64,000 bases of DNA from Acidimicrobiaceae bacterium UBA7830 (GCA_002501485.1 DLTS01000059.1:1-64000); one strand, 5' to 3'. Positions 50,018-59,716 are shown, counted from the stretch's first letter. Notes: generated from the sequence alone by a model not told the origin. Made by a program: numbers and translations.

Positions 50018-51475
50018 ATGGCTGACGACACGATCATGTTGCGAACTGCATCTGAACTTGCGGCGATGATTCGACGGGGTGAGGTTGCCCCGAGCGAATT
50101 ACTTGAGCACGCAGTCACTCGATTCGAGCGTCATAACCCGACGGTGAACGCGGTCATCGTCACCCGTATCAATGAGGCTCGTGCTCATGCAGCAGTACTC
50201 GACGAGGAGGCCGCCGGGGGCTCATTTCGCGGCCCGCTCCACGGCGTGCCTATGACGATCAAAGAGGCATACGACTGGGCTGACACGCCATCAACGTGGG
50301 GCAACGTTGCGTGGCGCGACAACGTTCCCGCAACCGACGCAGTGACCGTGAAACGGTTACTCGACGCCGGCGCAGTGATTTACGGAAAGACGAACGTGCC
50401 ATTCATGTTGGGTGATTGGCAGAGTTTCAACGACATTTACGGCACGACAAACAATCCGTGGGACCTCAGTCGAGTGCCTGGAGGTTCATCGGGGGGATCA
50501 GCCGTTGCGCTCGCCACCGGCATGGCGGCCCTCGAACTCGGCAGCGACATTGGGGCATCAATCCGAAATCCCGCCCACTATTGCGGGGTATTTGGGCATA
50601 AACCGACAATGTCTCTCGTACCTTTCGAGGGGCACGTGGTGCCAGGCATGCTGCCCGAGGTCGACATCAGCGTCTGCGGCCCACTCGCTCGGTCAGCAGC
50701 CGATCTCGACCTCGCACTGTCGGTGCTTGCGGGTCCGACTGGCATGCATTCGACCGGCTACCAAGTTGCTCTTCCTGAAGCACGACAGACTCGCTTCAGC
50801 GAATTCAAAGTCGCGGTCATGCTTGATACGCCGGTTATTCAGAATGACTCTGTGATGCTCGATCAACTCCAGAATGCCGTTGACTCTCTTGCGGCGGCGG
50901 GTTGCGTTGTCGAAGAAGCCACGCCACAAATTGATCAGCACGAGTACTTCGAGAACTACCTCATGCTGCTTCGTGCGGCAACGGGAGCACAGGCGAACGA
51001 TGAGCTCTTCGCCGCCGCTCTCGAAGGGTCGACCGCCTGGGATGGTGGTGACCGTGGCTACCAAGCTCTTGTCGACCATGCAATGACGATGTCCCACCGC
51101 GAATGGTTCCAGCATCACAACCGTCGCGAGGGCTACCGCAATGCATGGGCGGAATTCTTCGGTGAGTACGACCTCTTGCTGTGCCCAACCGCTGCCTCGA
51201 CTGCGTACCCGCATGACCACACAGGAACTCGCGCAACCCGCCGCATTCCGATCAACGGCGGAAGCGAACTCGTCGTCGACCAATTGTTCTGGGCCGGATG
51301 GTCGTGTAACTCGTATCTTCCTGGAACGGTTGCACCAGTCGGCCTCTGTGCCGACGGCCTACCCGCAGGAATTCAGATCGTCGCTCCACATTTGCAGGAC
51401 CGTCGCTCGATCAGGTTTGCTGAACTTGTCGAACGCGAACTCGGAGGGTTTGTTTCGCCCCCTGGCTACGAGTGA
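50018..51475 (+). CDS. Amidase signature family protein
   Basis: A 485-residue amidase, distinct from the one on the opposite strand. Catalytic Lys in MTIKEAYDWADTPSTWG, Gly/Ser loop SRVPGGSSGGSAVALATGMA and nucleophile Ser in ELGSDIGASIRNPAHYCG, with the C-terminal LPAGIQIVAPHLQDRRSI. The N-terminal MIRRGEVAPSELLEHAV is also family-typical. Substrate unknown. Its stop overlaps the following CoA-transferase start (GTGA), so the two are translationally coupled. Confidence 0.92.
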   Translation: MADDTIMLRTASELAAMIRRGEVAPSELLEHAVTRFERHNPTVNAVIVTRINEARAHAAVLDEEAAGGSFRGPLHGVPMTIKEAYDWADTPSTWGNVAWRDNVPATDAVTVKRLLDAGAVIYGKTNVPFMLGDWQSFNDIYGTTNNPWDLSRVPGGSSGGSAVALATGMAALELGSDIGASIRNPAHYCGVFGHKPTMSLVPFEGHVVPGMLPEVDISVCGPLARSAADLDLALSVLAGPTGMHSTGYQVALPEARQTRFSEFKVAVMLDTPVIQNDSVMLDQLQNAVDSLAAAGCVVEEATPQIDQHEYFENYLMLLRAATGAQANDELFAAALEGSTAWDGGDRGYQALVDHAMTMSHREWFQHHNRREGYRNAWAEFFGEYDLLLCPTAASTAYPHDHTGTRATRRIPINGGSELVVDQLFWAGWSCNSYLPGTVAPVGLCADGLPAGIQIVAPHLQDRRSIRFAELVERELGGFVSPPGYE

Positions 51476-52665
51476 GCCCGATGAAGGCTTCCCTGAGTGG
51501 CATTACCGTTCTTGCCCTAGAGCAGGCGGTGGCAGTGCCGTTTGCAACCCGTCAACTTGCTGATCTTGGCGCAAGGGTCATCAAGGTTGAGCGACCCGGA
51601 GAGGGTGATTTCGCTCGTCACTACGACGCTCGTGTGAAAGGGCTGTCGAGTTACTTCGCGTGGCTGAATCGCTCAAAAGAGTCGATTGCCCTTGACCTCA
51701 AACATTCGAAAGCCCAGTCGATCGTGAAAGAACTTGCGGCGTCGGCTGACGTTGTGGTGCAGAATCTCTCGCCAGGAGCAACTGATCGGCTCGGCTTGTC
51801 TTCATCGCAACTCAGAAAGGCCAACCCGCAACTCATCACGGTTGACCTCACGGGGTATGGACGAGGTGGCCCACTCGAAGATCGCAAGGCGTACGACCTA
51901 CTCATACAGGCAGAAGCCGGGCTGCTTTCAGTCACCGGATCCGCATCAGAAATGGCTCGCGCCGGAATTTCAGTTGCCGACATTGCGGGCGGAATGTACG
52001 TGTACTCATCGGTGCTTGCTGCACTAATTCATCGCAGCACCTCTGGCGAGGGAACCGAAATTGAGGTGTCGCTATTCGATGCACTCATCGAATGGATGGG
52101 TCACCCAATCAACTACGGCCTGTACTCGGGGGAGGGTCCGGTTCGAGCAGGTGACTCCCACCCATCGATTTACCCGTATGGGTCATTCGCTGCGTCGGAC
52201 GGGCGGGTGCAATTCGGCATTCAGAATCAACGCGAGTGGGAGTCCTTCTGTGCCGATGTGTTGCAGCGACCAGAGGTGACAACCGATAGTCGGTTTGCAA
52301 CCAATGACGACCGCCACCAACACCGTGCTGAGCTGGTAGCTGTTATTGAAGAGGCCTTCCGCACCTCAACGGTAAGCGAGGTCGTAGGTCGGCTCGATGC
52401 TGCAGGCATCGCAAATGGACGAGTAAATGACGTCACCGGAGTGATCATTCACCCAAACCTCATCGAGCGAGATCGATGGCGGTCGATTGAGACTTCGGGT
52501 GGGAGCATTCAGACGCTCCGACCCCCAGCGATCATGCATGGCCATGATGAGCCGATGAGTGCGATTCCTGAGGTCGGCGAACATACGACGAGCATTCTTC
52601 GTGAACTGGGCTATCTCGATAGCGAGATCACAGAGCTTGTCGCAGCCGGCGCCGTCGGCAGGTAG
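51472..52665 (+). CDS. CaiB/BaiF (type III) CoA-transferase
   Basis: A 397-residue class III CoA-transferase. LSGITVLALEQAVAVPFATRQLADLGARVIKVERPGEGDFAR, LNRSKESIALDLKHSKA and VQNLSPGATDRLGL are the N-terminal landmarks; YGRGGPLEDRKAYDLLIQAEAGL contains the nucleophile Asp region (KAYDLL) and GISVADIAGGMY the second conserved site. Mesaconyl-CoA, succinyl-CoA and oxalyl-CoA transferases share this plan, so donor and acceptor are not predicted. GTG 51472 overlaps the amidase stop; ATG 51481 is an alternative. Confidence 0.91.
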   Translation: MSPMKASLSGITVLALEQAVAVPFATRQLADLGARVIKVERPGEGDFARHYDARVKGLSSYFAWLNRSKESIALDLKHSKAQSIVKELAASADVVVQNLSPGATDRLGLSSSQLRKANPQLITVDLTGYGRGGPLEDRKAYDLLIQAEAGLLSVTGSASEMARAGISVADIAGGMYVYSSVLAALIHRSTSGEGTEIEVSLFDALIEWMGHPINYGLYSGEGPVRAGDSHPSIYPYGSFAASDGRVQFGIQNQREWESFCADVLQRPEVTTDSRFATNDDRHQHRAELVAVIEEAFRTSTVSEVVGRLDAAGIANGRVNDVTGVIIHPNLIERDRWRSIETSGGSIQTLRPPAIMHGHDEPMSAIPEVGEHTTSILRELGYLDSEITELVAAGAVGR

Positions 52666-52666
52666 G

Positions 52667-53851
52667 TCAGCGTTTCGTCCGGCGCTCGACGAGCTGGCGA
52701 GCGATGACATTGCGCTGAATTTCGTTGGTGCCCTCACCGACAATCATGAGCGGGGCATCTCGGTAATACCTCTCAACATCAAACTCGGTCGAATATCCGT
52801 GCCCGCCGTGGACTCTGATGGCATCGAGCGCCACCTTCGCTGCCATTTCAGAACAGAACAACTTTGCCATTCCCGCTTCGAGGTCGGCTCGTACACCGCT
52901 ATCGAATCGTTCAGCGGCGTGATAATTCAGCCGTTGCCCAGCAGCGATCTGAGTTGCCATATCGGCGAGGAGATTGCCGACCGACTGGTGGCGCCAGATC
53001 GGTTGGCCGAAGGTTTCACGTTGGGTTGCATATTCGAGGGCATCATCAAATGCGGCGCGTGCAACTCCAATCGCGCGCGCGGCCACTTGAATGCGCCCAA
53101 TCTCAAGTCCGCCCATCATTTGAGTGAACCCTTGACCCTCCGCTCCGCCCAACAGGGCAGATGCAGGAACAAAGCAATCGTCAAATGAGAGCTCACAACT
53201 CTCGACACCTTTGTACCCGAGTTTCGGCAGGTTACGGCCCACGGTGAAACCCGGAACTTTCCCGACGAGCAGAATCGAAATTCCTGTATGGGCAGGCGTT
53301 GCCTCCGGGTCGGTTTTGCACAACAGCGCAACGACATCTGACATCCGGGAATTTGTGATCCAAGTCTTCGCCCCATTGATGACGTAGCCGTCGACACCGT
53401 CGCGACACGTTGGTCGGGCAACGGTACGAATCGCTTGGAGATCAGACCCGCCGTCAGGCTCAGTCAGGGCCATCGTTGCGCGAAGTTCGCCAGTTGCCAT
53501 GAGTGGCAAGTATTGCTCTTGCTGTTGAGGGGTACCGTGGCGTGTGAGCAGTTTTGACACCACCGAGTGTCCACCGAACGCGCCGGACAGCGACATCCAT
53601 CCCCGAGCGATCTCTTCGGTGATGCGGGCATAACAACGACCCGACACCGAACCTGAATTCCACGGCTCACCGATAGCGAGCCCGTAGACACCGAGCTCTT
53701 TCATCTGATCAATAAGAGCGTCAGGGTACGTATCTGAGTGTTCGAGGTCTCGAACGACGGGGCGAACCTCATTGTCAACCCACTTCGCAATTACGTCAAC
53801 AAAGACAGATTCTTCGGCGCTGAGACCGTCCATCGGTTCGAAAAGCGACAT
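52667..53851 (-). CDS. Acyl-CoA dehydrogenase
   Basis: A 394-residue FAD-dependent acyl-CoA dehydrogenase. MALTEPDGGSDLQAI and TWITNSRMSDVVALL frame the FAD site; YATQRETFGQPIWRHQSVGNLLADM and IRVHGGHGYSTEFDVERYYRDAPLMIVGEGTNEIQRNVIARQL (in pieces) are the C-terminal signatures. The catalytic base, usually Glu in the GGxGY...YRDA region, is likely the Glu of VGEGTNEI. It catalyses alpha,beta-dehydrogenation of an acyl-CoA, with electrons passed to ETF. ATG 53851 begins the family-like sequence; a 17-codon upstream extension is rejected. It is divergent from the DUF35/thiolase pair and convergent with the CoA-transferase. Confidence 0.93.
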   Translation of the reverse strand: MSLFEPMDGLSAEESVFVDVIAKWVDNEVRPVVRDLEHSDTYPDALIDQMKELGVYGLAIGEPWNSGSVSGRCYARITEEIARGWMSLSGAFGGHSVVSKLLTRHGTPQQQEQYLPLMATGELRATMALTEPDGGSDLQAIRTVARPTCRDGVDGYVINGAKTWITNSRMSDVVALLCKTDPEATPAHTGISILLVGKVPGFTVGRNLPKLGYKGVESCELSFDDCFVPASALLGGAEGQGFTQMMGGLEIGRIQVAARAIGVARAAFDDALEYATQRETFGQPIWRHQSVGNLLADMATQIAAGQRLNYHAAERFDSGVRADLEAGMAKLFCSEMAAKVALDAIRVHGGHGYSTEFDVERYYRDAPLMIVGEGTNEIQRNVIARQLVERRTKR

Positions 53852-53941
53852 CTCACCAGCCTGCCACTTTGCAACTCGTCCGACCGACTCGTCGTTGCGC
53901 AAATTAACGGCGTATGTTCACTTTCAACCAGAGGAGGACGT

Positions 53942-54340
53942 ATGTCGACCGCAACACAGATTCCATTTGTCGAGTACCTCAGACTTGAGCCGACACCACA
54001 TCTTGTCGCCAATGAATGCACTTCATGCGGTGCCCGCTATTTCGATCGACGCAACGCATGTGCTGCGTGCTTTGCGACCGACTTCTCGCCGGTCGACATT
54101 CCCACCGAAGGAGTAGTTCGATCATTTTCGATCATTACTTTCGCTGCACCTGGCGTTGAGGTGCCCTTTGTTGCGGCGGTCATTGACTGCGGCGGCACGA
54201 GCGTTCGAGCAAACATTATCAATTGTCCACCCGACCCCGAACACGTCAGTCTCGGAATGAACGTTCGCCTTGCCACTACGGTGGTGGGAACAGATTCTGC
54301 TGGCGTAGAAGCGGTGAATTACGGATTCGAGCCAGCCTGA
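53942..54340 (+). CDS. DUF35 OB-fold zinc-ribbon protein
   Basis: A 132-residue partner of thiolase-like proteins. A rubredoxin-type zinc ribbon is formed by C26-x2-C29 and C40-x2-C43 (NECTSCGARYF ... NACAACF), followed by an OB-fold with PFVAAVIDCGGTSVRANIINC. DUF35 proteins scaffold thiolase-fold enzymes, for example in the ChsH2/Ltp2 aldolase of sterol side-chain cleavage. A strong AGAGGAGG stands five bases before ATG 53942. The thiolase gene begins 33 bases after its stop, the usual pairing. Confidence 0.9.
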   Translation: MSTATQIPFVEYLRLEPTPHLVANECTSCGARYFDRRNACAACFATDFSPVDIPTEGVVRSFSIITFAAPGVEVPFVAAVIDCGGTSVRANIINCPPDPEHVSLGMNVRLATTVVGTDSAGVEAVNYGFEPA

Positions 54341-54373
54341 GCACAGGCTCGACTCAAAAACTAAGGAGAGATC

Positions 54374-55582
54374 ATGAGTAGAAGCGATGACATCTGGATC
54401 CTCGGGATTCACATGACAAAGTTTGGTAAGCACCCCAACCTTGACGTTGTCGACCTTGGCGCCGAGGCTATTCAAGGCGCACTCGCAGATGCAGGGATCA
54501 CGATGGCCGACATCGGCGTCCTTGCTGCCGGAAACCTGCTCGGTTCAGGCAGCATTGCCCAGCAACTACAGAAGCAAGTTGGACAGACTGGCATTCCCGC
54601 TTACAACGTCTCGAACGCATGCGCAACGGGTGCTACCGCTCTTCGCACTGCCATCATGGCGGTCAAGGCTGGCGAGGTCGATATGGGCCTTGCGGTCGGC
54701 GTCGAAAAACTTGCTGGAGCCGGACTGCTCGGAGCAGGGGGTAGAGCAAAAGCCGACAACGACGAGTGGGAGCGCAACGGACGCTTCGGTGCGGTTGGCC
54801 CGGTTGACGGTCGAATCGGTACCGAATCGATGCCAGGTGTATTCGCACAAATTGGTATGGAGTATGGCCACAAATACGGCGGTGCCGATTTCGAGTTGTT
54901 CGCAAAGATCAGCGAGAAGAACCATGCGCATTCCACTTTGAACCCGCTTGCTGCGTACAACAAAGCGATGAGCCTTGAGCAGATCATGAATGACGTCATG
55001 ATCGCCTACCCAAATACTCGTCCGATGTGTTCAGCAAACTGTGACGGTGCTGCTGCAGCCGTCGTCATTAATGGTGAGAAGCTGAAGACATTGTCTCTCG
55101 AGCAGCAGCGTCGAGCGGTGAAGGTGTCCGCCTCAATTCTCACGAGCGACCCTTGGCAAGAAGCATGTCAAGTACTTCCCGATGTGAACACGCTGACTCG
55201 CAGCGCAGCCCATCAGGCATATGAACAGGCCGGTGTCGGACCACAGGACCTCAACCTTGTCGAACTTCATGACTGTTTCGCAACCGCTGAACTCGTGCAC
55301 TACGACAACCTGATGCTCTGTGACGAGGGCGGCGCAGTCGACTTCTTCGAATCAGGCGCCGCCCATCGTGACGGAAGACTGCCGGTAAATGTCTCAGGTG
55401 GTCTCCAATCGAAGGGGCACCCAATTTCAGCAACCGGCATTGCCAACATTTGGGAGGTCTGTCAGCACGTTCGTGGTGAGGCAGGCGATCGTCAGATTGA
55501 GGGCGCGAAGGTTGGACTTGCCCACGTGATTGGACTTGCGTCCGCATGTGGTGTTCACATCCTTGAGCGTTCAGCTGCCTGA
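54374..55582 (+). CDS. Thiolase-fold enzyme (SCP-x/lipid-transfer-protein type)
   Basis: A 402-residue thiolase-superfamily protein. ACATGA places the usual nucleophile Cys at 83 (NVSNACATGATAL), and GGLQSKGHPISATGIANIWE with VIGLASACGVHIL gives the His and second Cys loops. The fold and the paired DUF35 put it with acetyl-CoA acyltransferases, SCP-x thiolases and Ltp-type retro-aldolases. Ltp2-type aldolases lack the thiolase Cys set, so the presence of both Cys favours thiolytic cleavage here. AAGGAGAG precedes ATG 54374. It is co-transcribed with DUF35. Confidence 0.92.
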   Translation: MSRSDDIWILGIHMTKFGKHPNLDVVDLGAEAIQGALADAGITMADIGVLAAGNLLGSGSIAQQLQKQVGQTGIPAYNVSNACATGATALRTAIMAVKAGEVDMGLAVGVEKLAGAGLLGAGGRAKADNDEWERNGRFGAVGPVDGRIGTESMPGVFAQIGMEYGHKYGGADFELFAKISEKNHAHSTLNPLAAYNKAMSLEQIMNDVMIAYPNTRPMCSANCDGAAAAVVINGEKLKTLSLEQQRRAVKVSASILTSDPWQEACQVLPDVNTLTRSAAHQAYEQAGVGPQDLNLVELHDCFATAELVHYDNLMLCDEGGAVDFFESGAAHRDGRLPVNVSGGLQSKGHPISATGIANIWEVCQHVRGEAGDRQIEGAKVGLAHVIGLASACGVHILERSAA

Positions 55583-55645
55583 AAAACCCAGCATCCGCGA
55601 AGTGGCGTGAACCGGTAACAGTCGTCGTCTACTTCTCTCTTTGAG

Positions 55646-56611
55646 ATGTCTATTCCGACCGTAGATCTGCGCGAGCCGGCCCAGATAGTCGCTCGACAAC
55701 TCGACGATGCGTGCAGTTCATTTGGGTTCATGCAGGTTGTTGGGCACGAAGTCGACCCGGTTCTCGAGAGAGAAGCTTGGAATTGTGCGTCTGCATTTTT
55801 TTCTCTTGACGAAGAGAAAAAACTTGCGGTTGCGATCCCAGATGGTGATGCGTATGGGTACGGCCCATTCCAAGTCGAGCGATTAGCAGCAAGCCGAGGA
55901 GAGTCCACTCCGCCCGATCTGAAGGAAACGTTCTCAATCGGCCCCTTTGTCGATGCGAGTGAACTTCAGGCGATCGTTTCCCGGGACGCCGCAGCCGCAT
56001 TTGCGTATTCCCCGAATCGGTGGCCGGCTGAACCAAAGGGGATGTCCGACCTCATGCAGCGCTACTACGACGAACTCGCAGTGTTATGCGAGCAGTTGCT
56101 TTCGTTGATGGCACGCGGACTCGGTATGTCGGGCGACACATTTGCACCATCGATCGATCGCCACACGTCGGCGTTACGCCTCTTGCATTACCCGCATGTC
56201 GACCCATCCTCGGTTGCTTCGGGACAGCTCAGGGCAGGTGCTCATTCTGACTATGGAACATTGACATTGCTTCGCCAAGATGATGCTTCCGGCGGGCTCG
56301 AAGTTCGTGGAGCCGATGATGAGTGGCACCCAGTACCTGCTGAGGATGGTGCGTACGTCGTCAACATTGGAGACGCGCTTGAACGATGGACTGCAGGCCG
56401 TTGGCGCTCCACCCTTCACCGAGTGCAGGTTCCTTCACCCGACAGCGGCCCTAATGAGCGGCAGTCGATTGCGTTTTTTCATAATGCGAATTGGGATGCA
56501 GTCATTGAGGTGCTTGATGCCTGCCGTCCTTCCGATGGTGAAATTGCGCCACCGATCACCGCAGGAAGGCATCTCATGGAGCGGTTCCTGAGCACCCAGC
56601 GAGGGGAATGA
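55646..56611 (+). CDS. Isopenicillin N synthase-like 2OG-Fe(II) oxygenase
   Basis: A 321-residue oxygenase. Facial triad: H200 and D202 in GAHSDYGTLTLL, H258 in STLHRVQVP; the 2OG anchor R-x-S is in NERQSIAFFHN. The N-terminal non-heme dioxygenase region (IPTVDLREPAQIVARQLDDA ... GFMQVVGHEVD) is canonical for the plant-like IPNS/ethylene-forming family. The reaction could be hydroxylation, desaturation or ring formation; the substrate is unknown. Its stop overlaps trmB by ATGA. No Shine-Dalgarno precedes ATG 55646. Confidence 0.92.
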   Translation: MSIPTVDLREPAQIVARQLDDACSSFGFMQVVGHEVDPVLEREAWNCASAFFSLDEEKKLAVAIPDGDAYGYGPFQVERLAASRGESTPPDLKETFSIGPFVDASELQAIVSRDAAAAFAYSPNRWPAEPKGMSDLMQRYYDELAVLCEQLLSLMARGLGMSGDTFAPSIDRHTSALRLLHYPHVDPSSVASGQLRAGAHSDYGTLTLLRQDDASGGLEVRGADDEWHPVPAEDGAYVVNIGDALERWTAGRWRSTLHRVQVPSPDSGPNERQSIAFFHNANWDAVIEVLDACRPSDGEIAPPITAGRHLMERFLSTQRGE

Positions 56612-57288
56612 TGTGTGCTCCTGACGGACACCCAATGGCGGTAGCGCGAACCTTCAAACCGCGCCGACGAAGAATGTCGCAGACACGGTCGGCTGCGTTT
56701 GCGGAATTGCTTCCGGTATTCGGCTTAGATGTCGAAGGCCCTCCGACTTCGGCAGAGGAGATTTTTGAACGGTCAGCACCTGTGGCCCTGGAAATCGGTT
56801 GTGGTGCAGGTGAAGCGGCGATTGCATCTGCGTTGGCGGAACCTGATGTTGACCTCATCGCAGCCGATGTGCATACGCCTGGTATCGCCCGGCTTCTCGT
56901 TGATCTTCATTCGAATGAACTCACGAACCTTCGGGTGATTCACGGAGACGCTCTTGAGTTCATTAATCGGCTTCCGACGCCAACGTTTACCGAAATCAGG
57001 ATCTGGTTCCCTGACCCGTGGCCGAAACCTCGCCAACGCCAACGACGACTCGTGACGGAACTCATCATTGGTCGATTGGTTCCGTGGATTGTGGGTGGTG
57101 GGCGCCTGCGTATGGCGACGGACATCGACGACTATGTAGAACAAATGCTTGCGGTGTGCTTGGCACACCCAGAACTCGATGGAGGCATCGTGGTGCGACC
57201 TTCTGATCGGCCGGTGACTCGATTCGAGCGAAAGGCAGTTGAGGCCGGTCGGGTGGTCACCGACCTTGCATTTGTCAGACTGCTTTAG
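56608..57288 (+). CDS. trmB: tRNA (guanine46-N7)-methyltransferase
   Basis: A 226-residue TrmB. The SAM site ALEIGCGAGEAAIASAL and the signature IRIWFPDPWPKPRQRQRRLV with TDIDDYVEQMLAV and the terminal VTRFERKAVEAGR define the family, which makes m7G46 in the tRNA variable loop. It is a housekeeping gene embedded among catabolic genes, translationally coupled (ATGA) to the 2OG oxygenase upstream. Where the frame starts is slightly uncertain; several in-frame ATGs exist in the first 30 residues. Confidence 0.94.
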   Translation: MMCAPDGHPMAVARTFKPRRRRMSQTRSAAFAELLPVFGLDVEGPPTSAEEIFERSAPVALEIGCGAGEAAIASALAEPDVDLIAADVHTPGIARLLVDLHSNELTNLRVIHGDALEFINRLPTPTFTEIRIWFPDPWPKPRQRQRRLVTELIIGRLVPWIVGGGRLRMATDIDDYVEQMLAVCLAHPELDGGIVVRPSDRPVTRFERKAVEAGRVVTDLAFVRLL

Positions 57289-57326
57289 GTGCCGTGGAGT
57301 CAGATGCGAGATGCCGGCGCTTTGGC

Positions 57327-58469
57327 TTAGTCGTTCATCAGGCTGTCAAGGCGCTGAACTGATTCAATAAACTCTTCGACCATCTCGTAAACGACGCGAG
57401 CGGCAGGCTTTGAGTCATTCATCGTTCCAACGATCTGCCCTACGAAATAGTTTGCAAGCTGTGCCGCGCCTGATGATGAGTCATGAGCAGCGCGATCGAT
57501 TCGTCGAATCGCGGTGTCAATCAGCATTGGCTGTAACGGCATTGGGAGCGGCTTCGGGTTTGCTGGATCTTCCCAGGCGTCCGTCCATGCGGTTCGCAAC
57601 TGACGGGCCGGCTTACCGGTACGAGATTTCGACCGCAATGTGTCGGATGACGTTGCGGCGAGAAACTTCTCTTTCACGGTTGGGTGTGTCTCTGCTTCCT
57701 CGGTGGTCAGCCAGACCGATCCACACCAGACACCTTCTGCACCGAGAGCCATCGAGGCTGCCATCTGACGTCCTCGACCGATGCCACCAGCGCCAAGCAC
57801 AGGAACTTGACCTCCGAGTGCATCGACGATCTCGGGAATGAGCACCATCGTGCCGATCTCTCCAGTGTGGCCACCAGCCTCAGAACCTTGAGCGATAACG
57901 ATGTCGACCCCGACCGCAGCATGACGTTCGGCGTGTTGCGCCTTTCCTGCAAGCGCTCCAACAAGCCGACCTTGGTCGTGGGCGCTGTCGAGCATGTGGG
58001 CCGGAGGCGGGCCAAGGGCATTCACGACGAGAGCAGCCTTATGGGCGAGAGTGATCTCGAGTTGAGGCGCAGCGCGGTCTGCGGAGAGGGGTGCTGATTC
58101 AGATTCGGCACCGAGCCCCCTGCCTCCTTGCTCTTCATCGAGGGCGGGCACCCCATACTCATCGAGGAGTTTGTCGACGAAGTCTCGGTGCTCACTGGGA
58201 ATCATTTCGCCGAGTTCGGTAACGGTCATCCCGCCTTGGTCGGAGCCGGTGTACTTCGCTGGGACGATGAGGTCGACACCGTATGGAAGATCGCCAATCT
58301 GTTCTTCAATCCAATCAAGGTCGATCTCGAGTTGCTTATCTGAGTGGCCCGCCGCACCGAGCACTCCGAGCCCTCCGGCCTTTGTTACTGCCGCGACTAC
58401 GTCACGACAGTGGCTGAAGGCCAGAATCGGAATGTCGATTCCGAGCATGTCGGTGACACGAGTTCTCAT
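57327..58469 (-). CDS. Nitronate monooxygenase/2-nitropropane dioxygenase-like flavoprotein
   Basis: A 380-residue FMN-dependent TIM-barrel protein. Family landmarks: MLGIDIPILAFSHCRDVVAAVTKAGGLGVLGA, VIAQGSEAGGHTGEIGTMVLIPEIVDAL, VPVLGAGGIGRGRQMAASMALGAEGVWCGSVWLTTEEAE. The catalytic His of class I nitronate monooxygenases would lie in the SEAGGHTG loop, present here. Related proteins also include enoyl-ACP reductase FabK-like enzymes, so an acyl-CoA reductase role is not excluded. It overlaps the acyl-CoA dehydrogenase upstream by ATGA in a three-gene operon with TIGR03084. Confidence 0.9.
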   Translation of the reverse strand: MRTRVTDMLGIDIPILAFSHCRDVVAAVTKAGGLGVLGAAGHSDKQLEIDLDWIEEQIGDLPYGVDLIVPAKYTGSDQGGMTVTELGEMIPSEHRDFVDKLLDEYGVPALDEEQGGRGLGAESESAPLSADRAAPQLEITLAHKAALVVNALGPPPAHMLDSAHDQGRLVGALAGKAQHAERHAAVGVDIVIAQGSEAGGHTGEIGTMVLIPEIVDALGGQVPVLGAGGIGRGRQMAASMALGAEGVWCGSVWLTTEEAETHPTVKEKFLAATSSDTLRSKSRTGKPARQLRTAWTDAWEDPANPKPLPMPLQPMLIDTAIRRIDRAAHDSSSGAAQLANYFVGQIVGTMNDSKPAARVVYEMVEEFIESVQRLDSLMND

Positions 58470-59716
58470 GATGGTTCCTTTCCGGTTCGAAAATCAGACC
58501 AAGTCATCCCGGCATCCCCATGGATGTCACGGGGAAGCCCGAGTACGAGTTCAGCGACGATGTTGCGCTGCACAGCAAATGTTCCACCACCAAGGGTGAG
58601 AGCAGGAGAAAACAGCCAGCCGTAGTGCCACAGCGGGTCAACTTCTGGGAATTGGCTGTCTTCGCCACGAGCAAAGTTCACTTCGGTTGCTCCACGTTGC
58701 GCACGGCCAGGGATGTCTCCCGCCGGGCCGGAACCCGTCAACATGCCCGATGCGCCAACAAGGTCTTTCGCGAGTTCCATGACGTGCTGACCGTGCTCGT
58801 CACCCATGATCTTTTGCACTGAGGCTTCGGCGCCGGGCGTGCGCCCGTTAAGTCGGGCACTTAAGGTACGAAGTCGGTTGAGACGAAGCACTTCTGACTC
58901 AATGTGCAAGCCAGCTATGCGTTGACGCAACACCGGGTCATCGCAACCCCCGTTGTTGTGCACAAGATTGAGGAGGTCGTCGGCGGACGGCCCTGAACCC
59001 CATAGCGAGCCGGCTGACGACAACGACACGCGTTCATTTGCAAGCGTGACTTTCGCGAGTCGCCACCCGTCGCCCTCTTGCCCAACGAGATATTTTGCTG
59101 GAAGGCGGACGTCATCGAAGAACGTTTGGTTGAACGAATGAGCCGTCGTCATGTCGATGATCGGTGACAGCGTGAGCCCAGGAATATCCATAGGAATAAT
59201 GAAGTAGGAGATCCCTTTATGTTTCGGCACGTCAGGATCGGTTCGCGCAATGAGAATTCCGAATTCCGAATGATGGGCACCGCTCGACCAGATTTTTGAA
59301 CCGTTGATGACGTACTCGTCGCCATCCCGAACGGCCCGAGTTGCCAGCGATGCAAGATCGGAACCTGAGTCGGGCTCGCTGAAGAGTTGGCACCATTGCT
59401 CTTCTCCGCTGAAAATTTTTGGAAGAAAGCGCTCTTTCTGCCACTCGGTCCCTGCAAGCAGAATCGTCGGAGCGGCCCACCCAACGCCGATCGGATTGGT
59501 CGATACCGAGGTTTCTTGCACTCCGGCAGCCTTCAGTTCCTCATCGATGATGAGTTGATGAATGGGATCTGCTTCAACTCCCCAAGGTCGAGGCCAATGG
59601 GGGACAAGAAGACCTGCCTCATGAAGTTCGGCACTCGTTGGAGACGGATGCCCGGCGAGCCACGCCCGCAGTTCACTTCGTCGTGGATCGTTGTCGGAAG
59701 GAAAATCGAAATCCAT
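58466..59716 (-). CDS. Acyl-CoA dehydrogenase (second of the region)
   Basis: A 416-residue acyl-CoA dehydrogenase. Residues WCQLFSEPDSGSDLASLATRAV and IWSSGAHHSEFGILIARTDPD frame the FAD site, and the C-terminal AGDIPGRAQRGATEVNFARGE ... FAVQRNIVAELVLGLPRD replaces the usual QIxGGxGY ending. This form, without the standard Glu motif, is typical of large actinobacterial FadE families in ring and side-chain catabolism. ATG 59716 overlaps the upstream TIGR03084 stop by one base (TGATG); a longer frame is rejected. Confidence 0.91.
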   Translation of the reverse strand: MDFDFPSDNDPRRSELRAWLAGHPSPTSAELHEAGLLVPHWPRPWGVEADPIHQLIIDEELKAAGVQETSVSTNPIGVGWAAPTILLAGTEWQKERFLPKIFSGEEQWCQLFSEPDSGSDLASLATRAVRDGDEYVINGSKIWSSGAHHSEFGILIARTDPDVPKHKGISYFIIPMDIPGLTLSPIIDMTTAHSFNQTFFDDVRLPAKYLVGQEGDGWRLAKVTLANERVSLSSAGSLWGSGPSADDLLNLVHNNGGCDDPVLRQRIAGLHIESEVLRLNRLRTLSARLNGRTPGAEASVQKIMGDEHGQHVMELAKDLVGASGMLTGSGPAGDIPGRAQRGATEVNFARGEDSQFPEVDPLWHYGWLFSPALTLGGGTFAVQRNIVAELVLGLPRDIHGDAGMTWSDFRTGKEPS

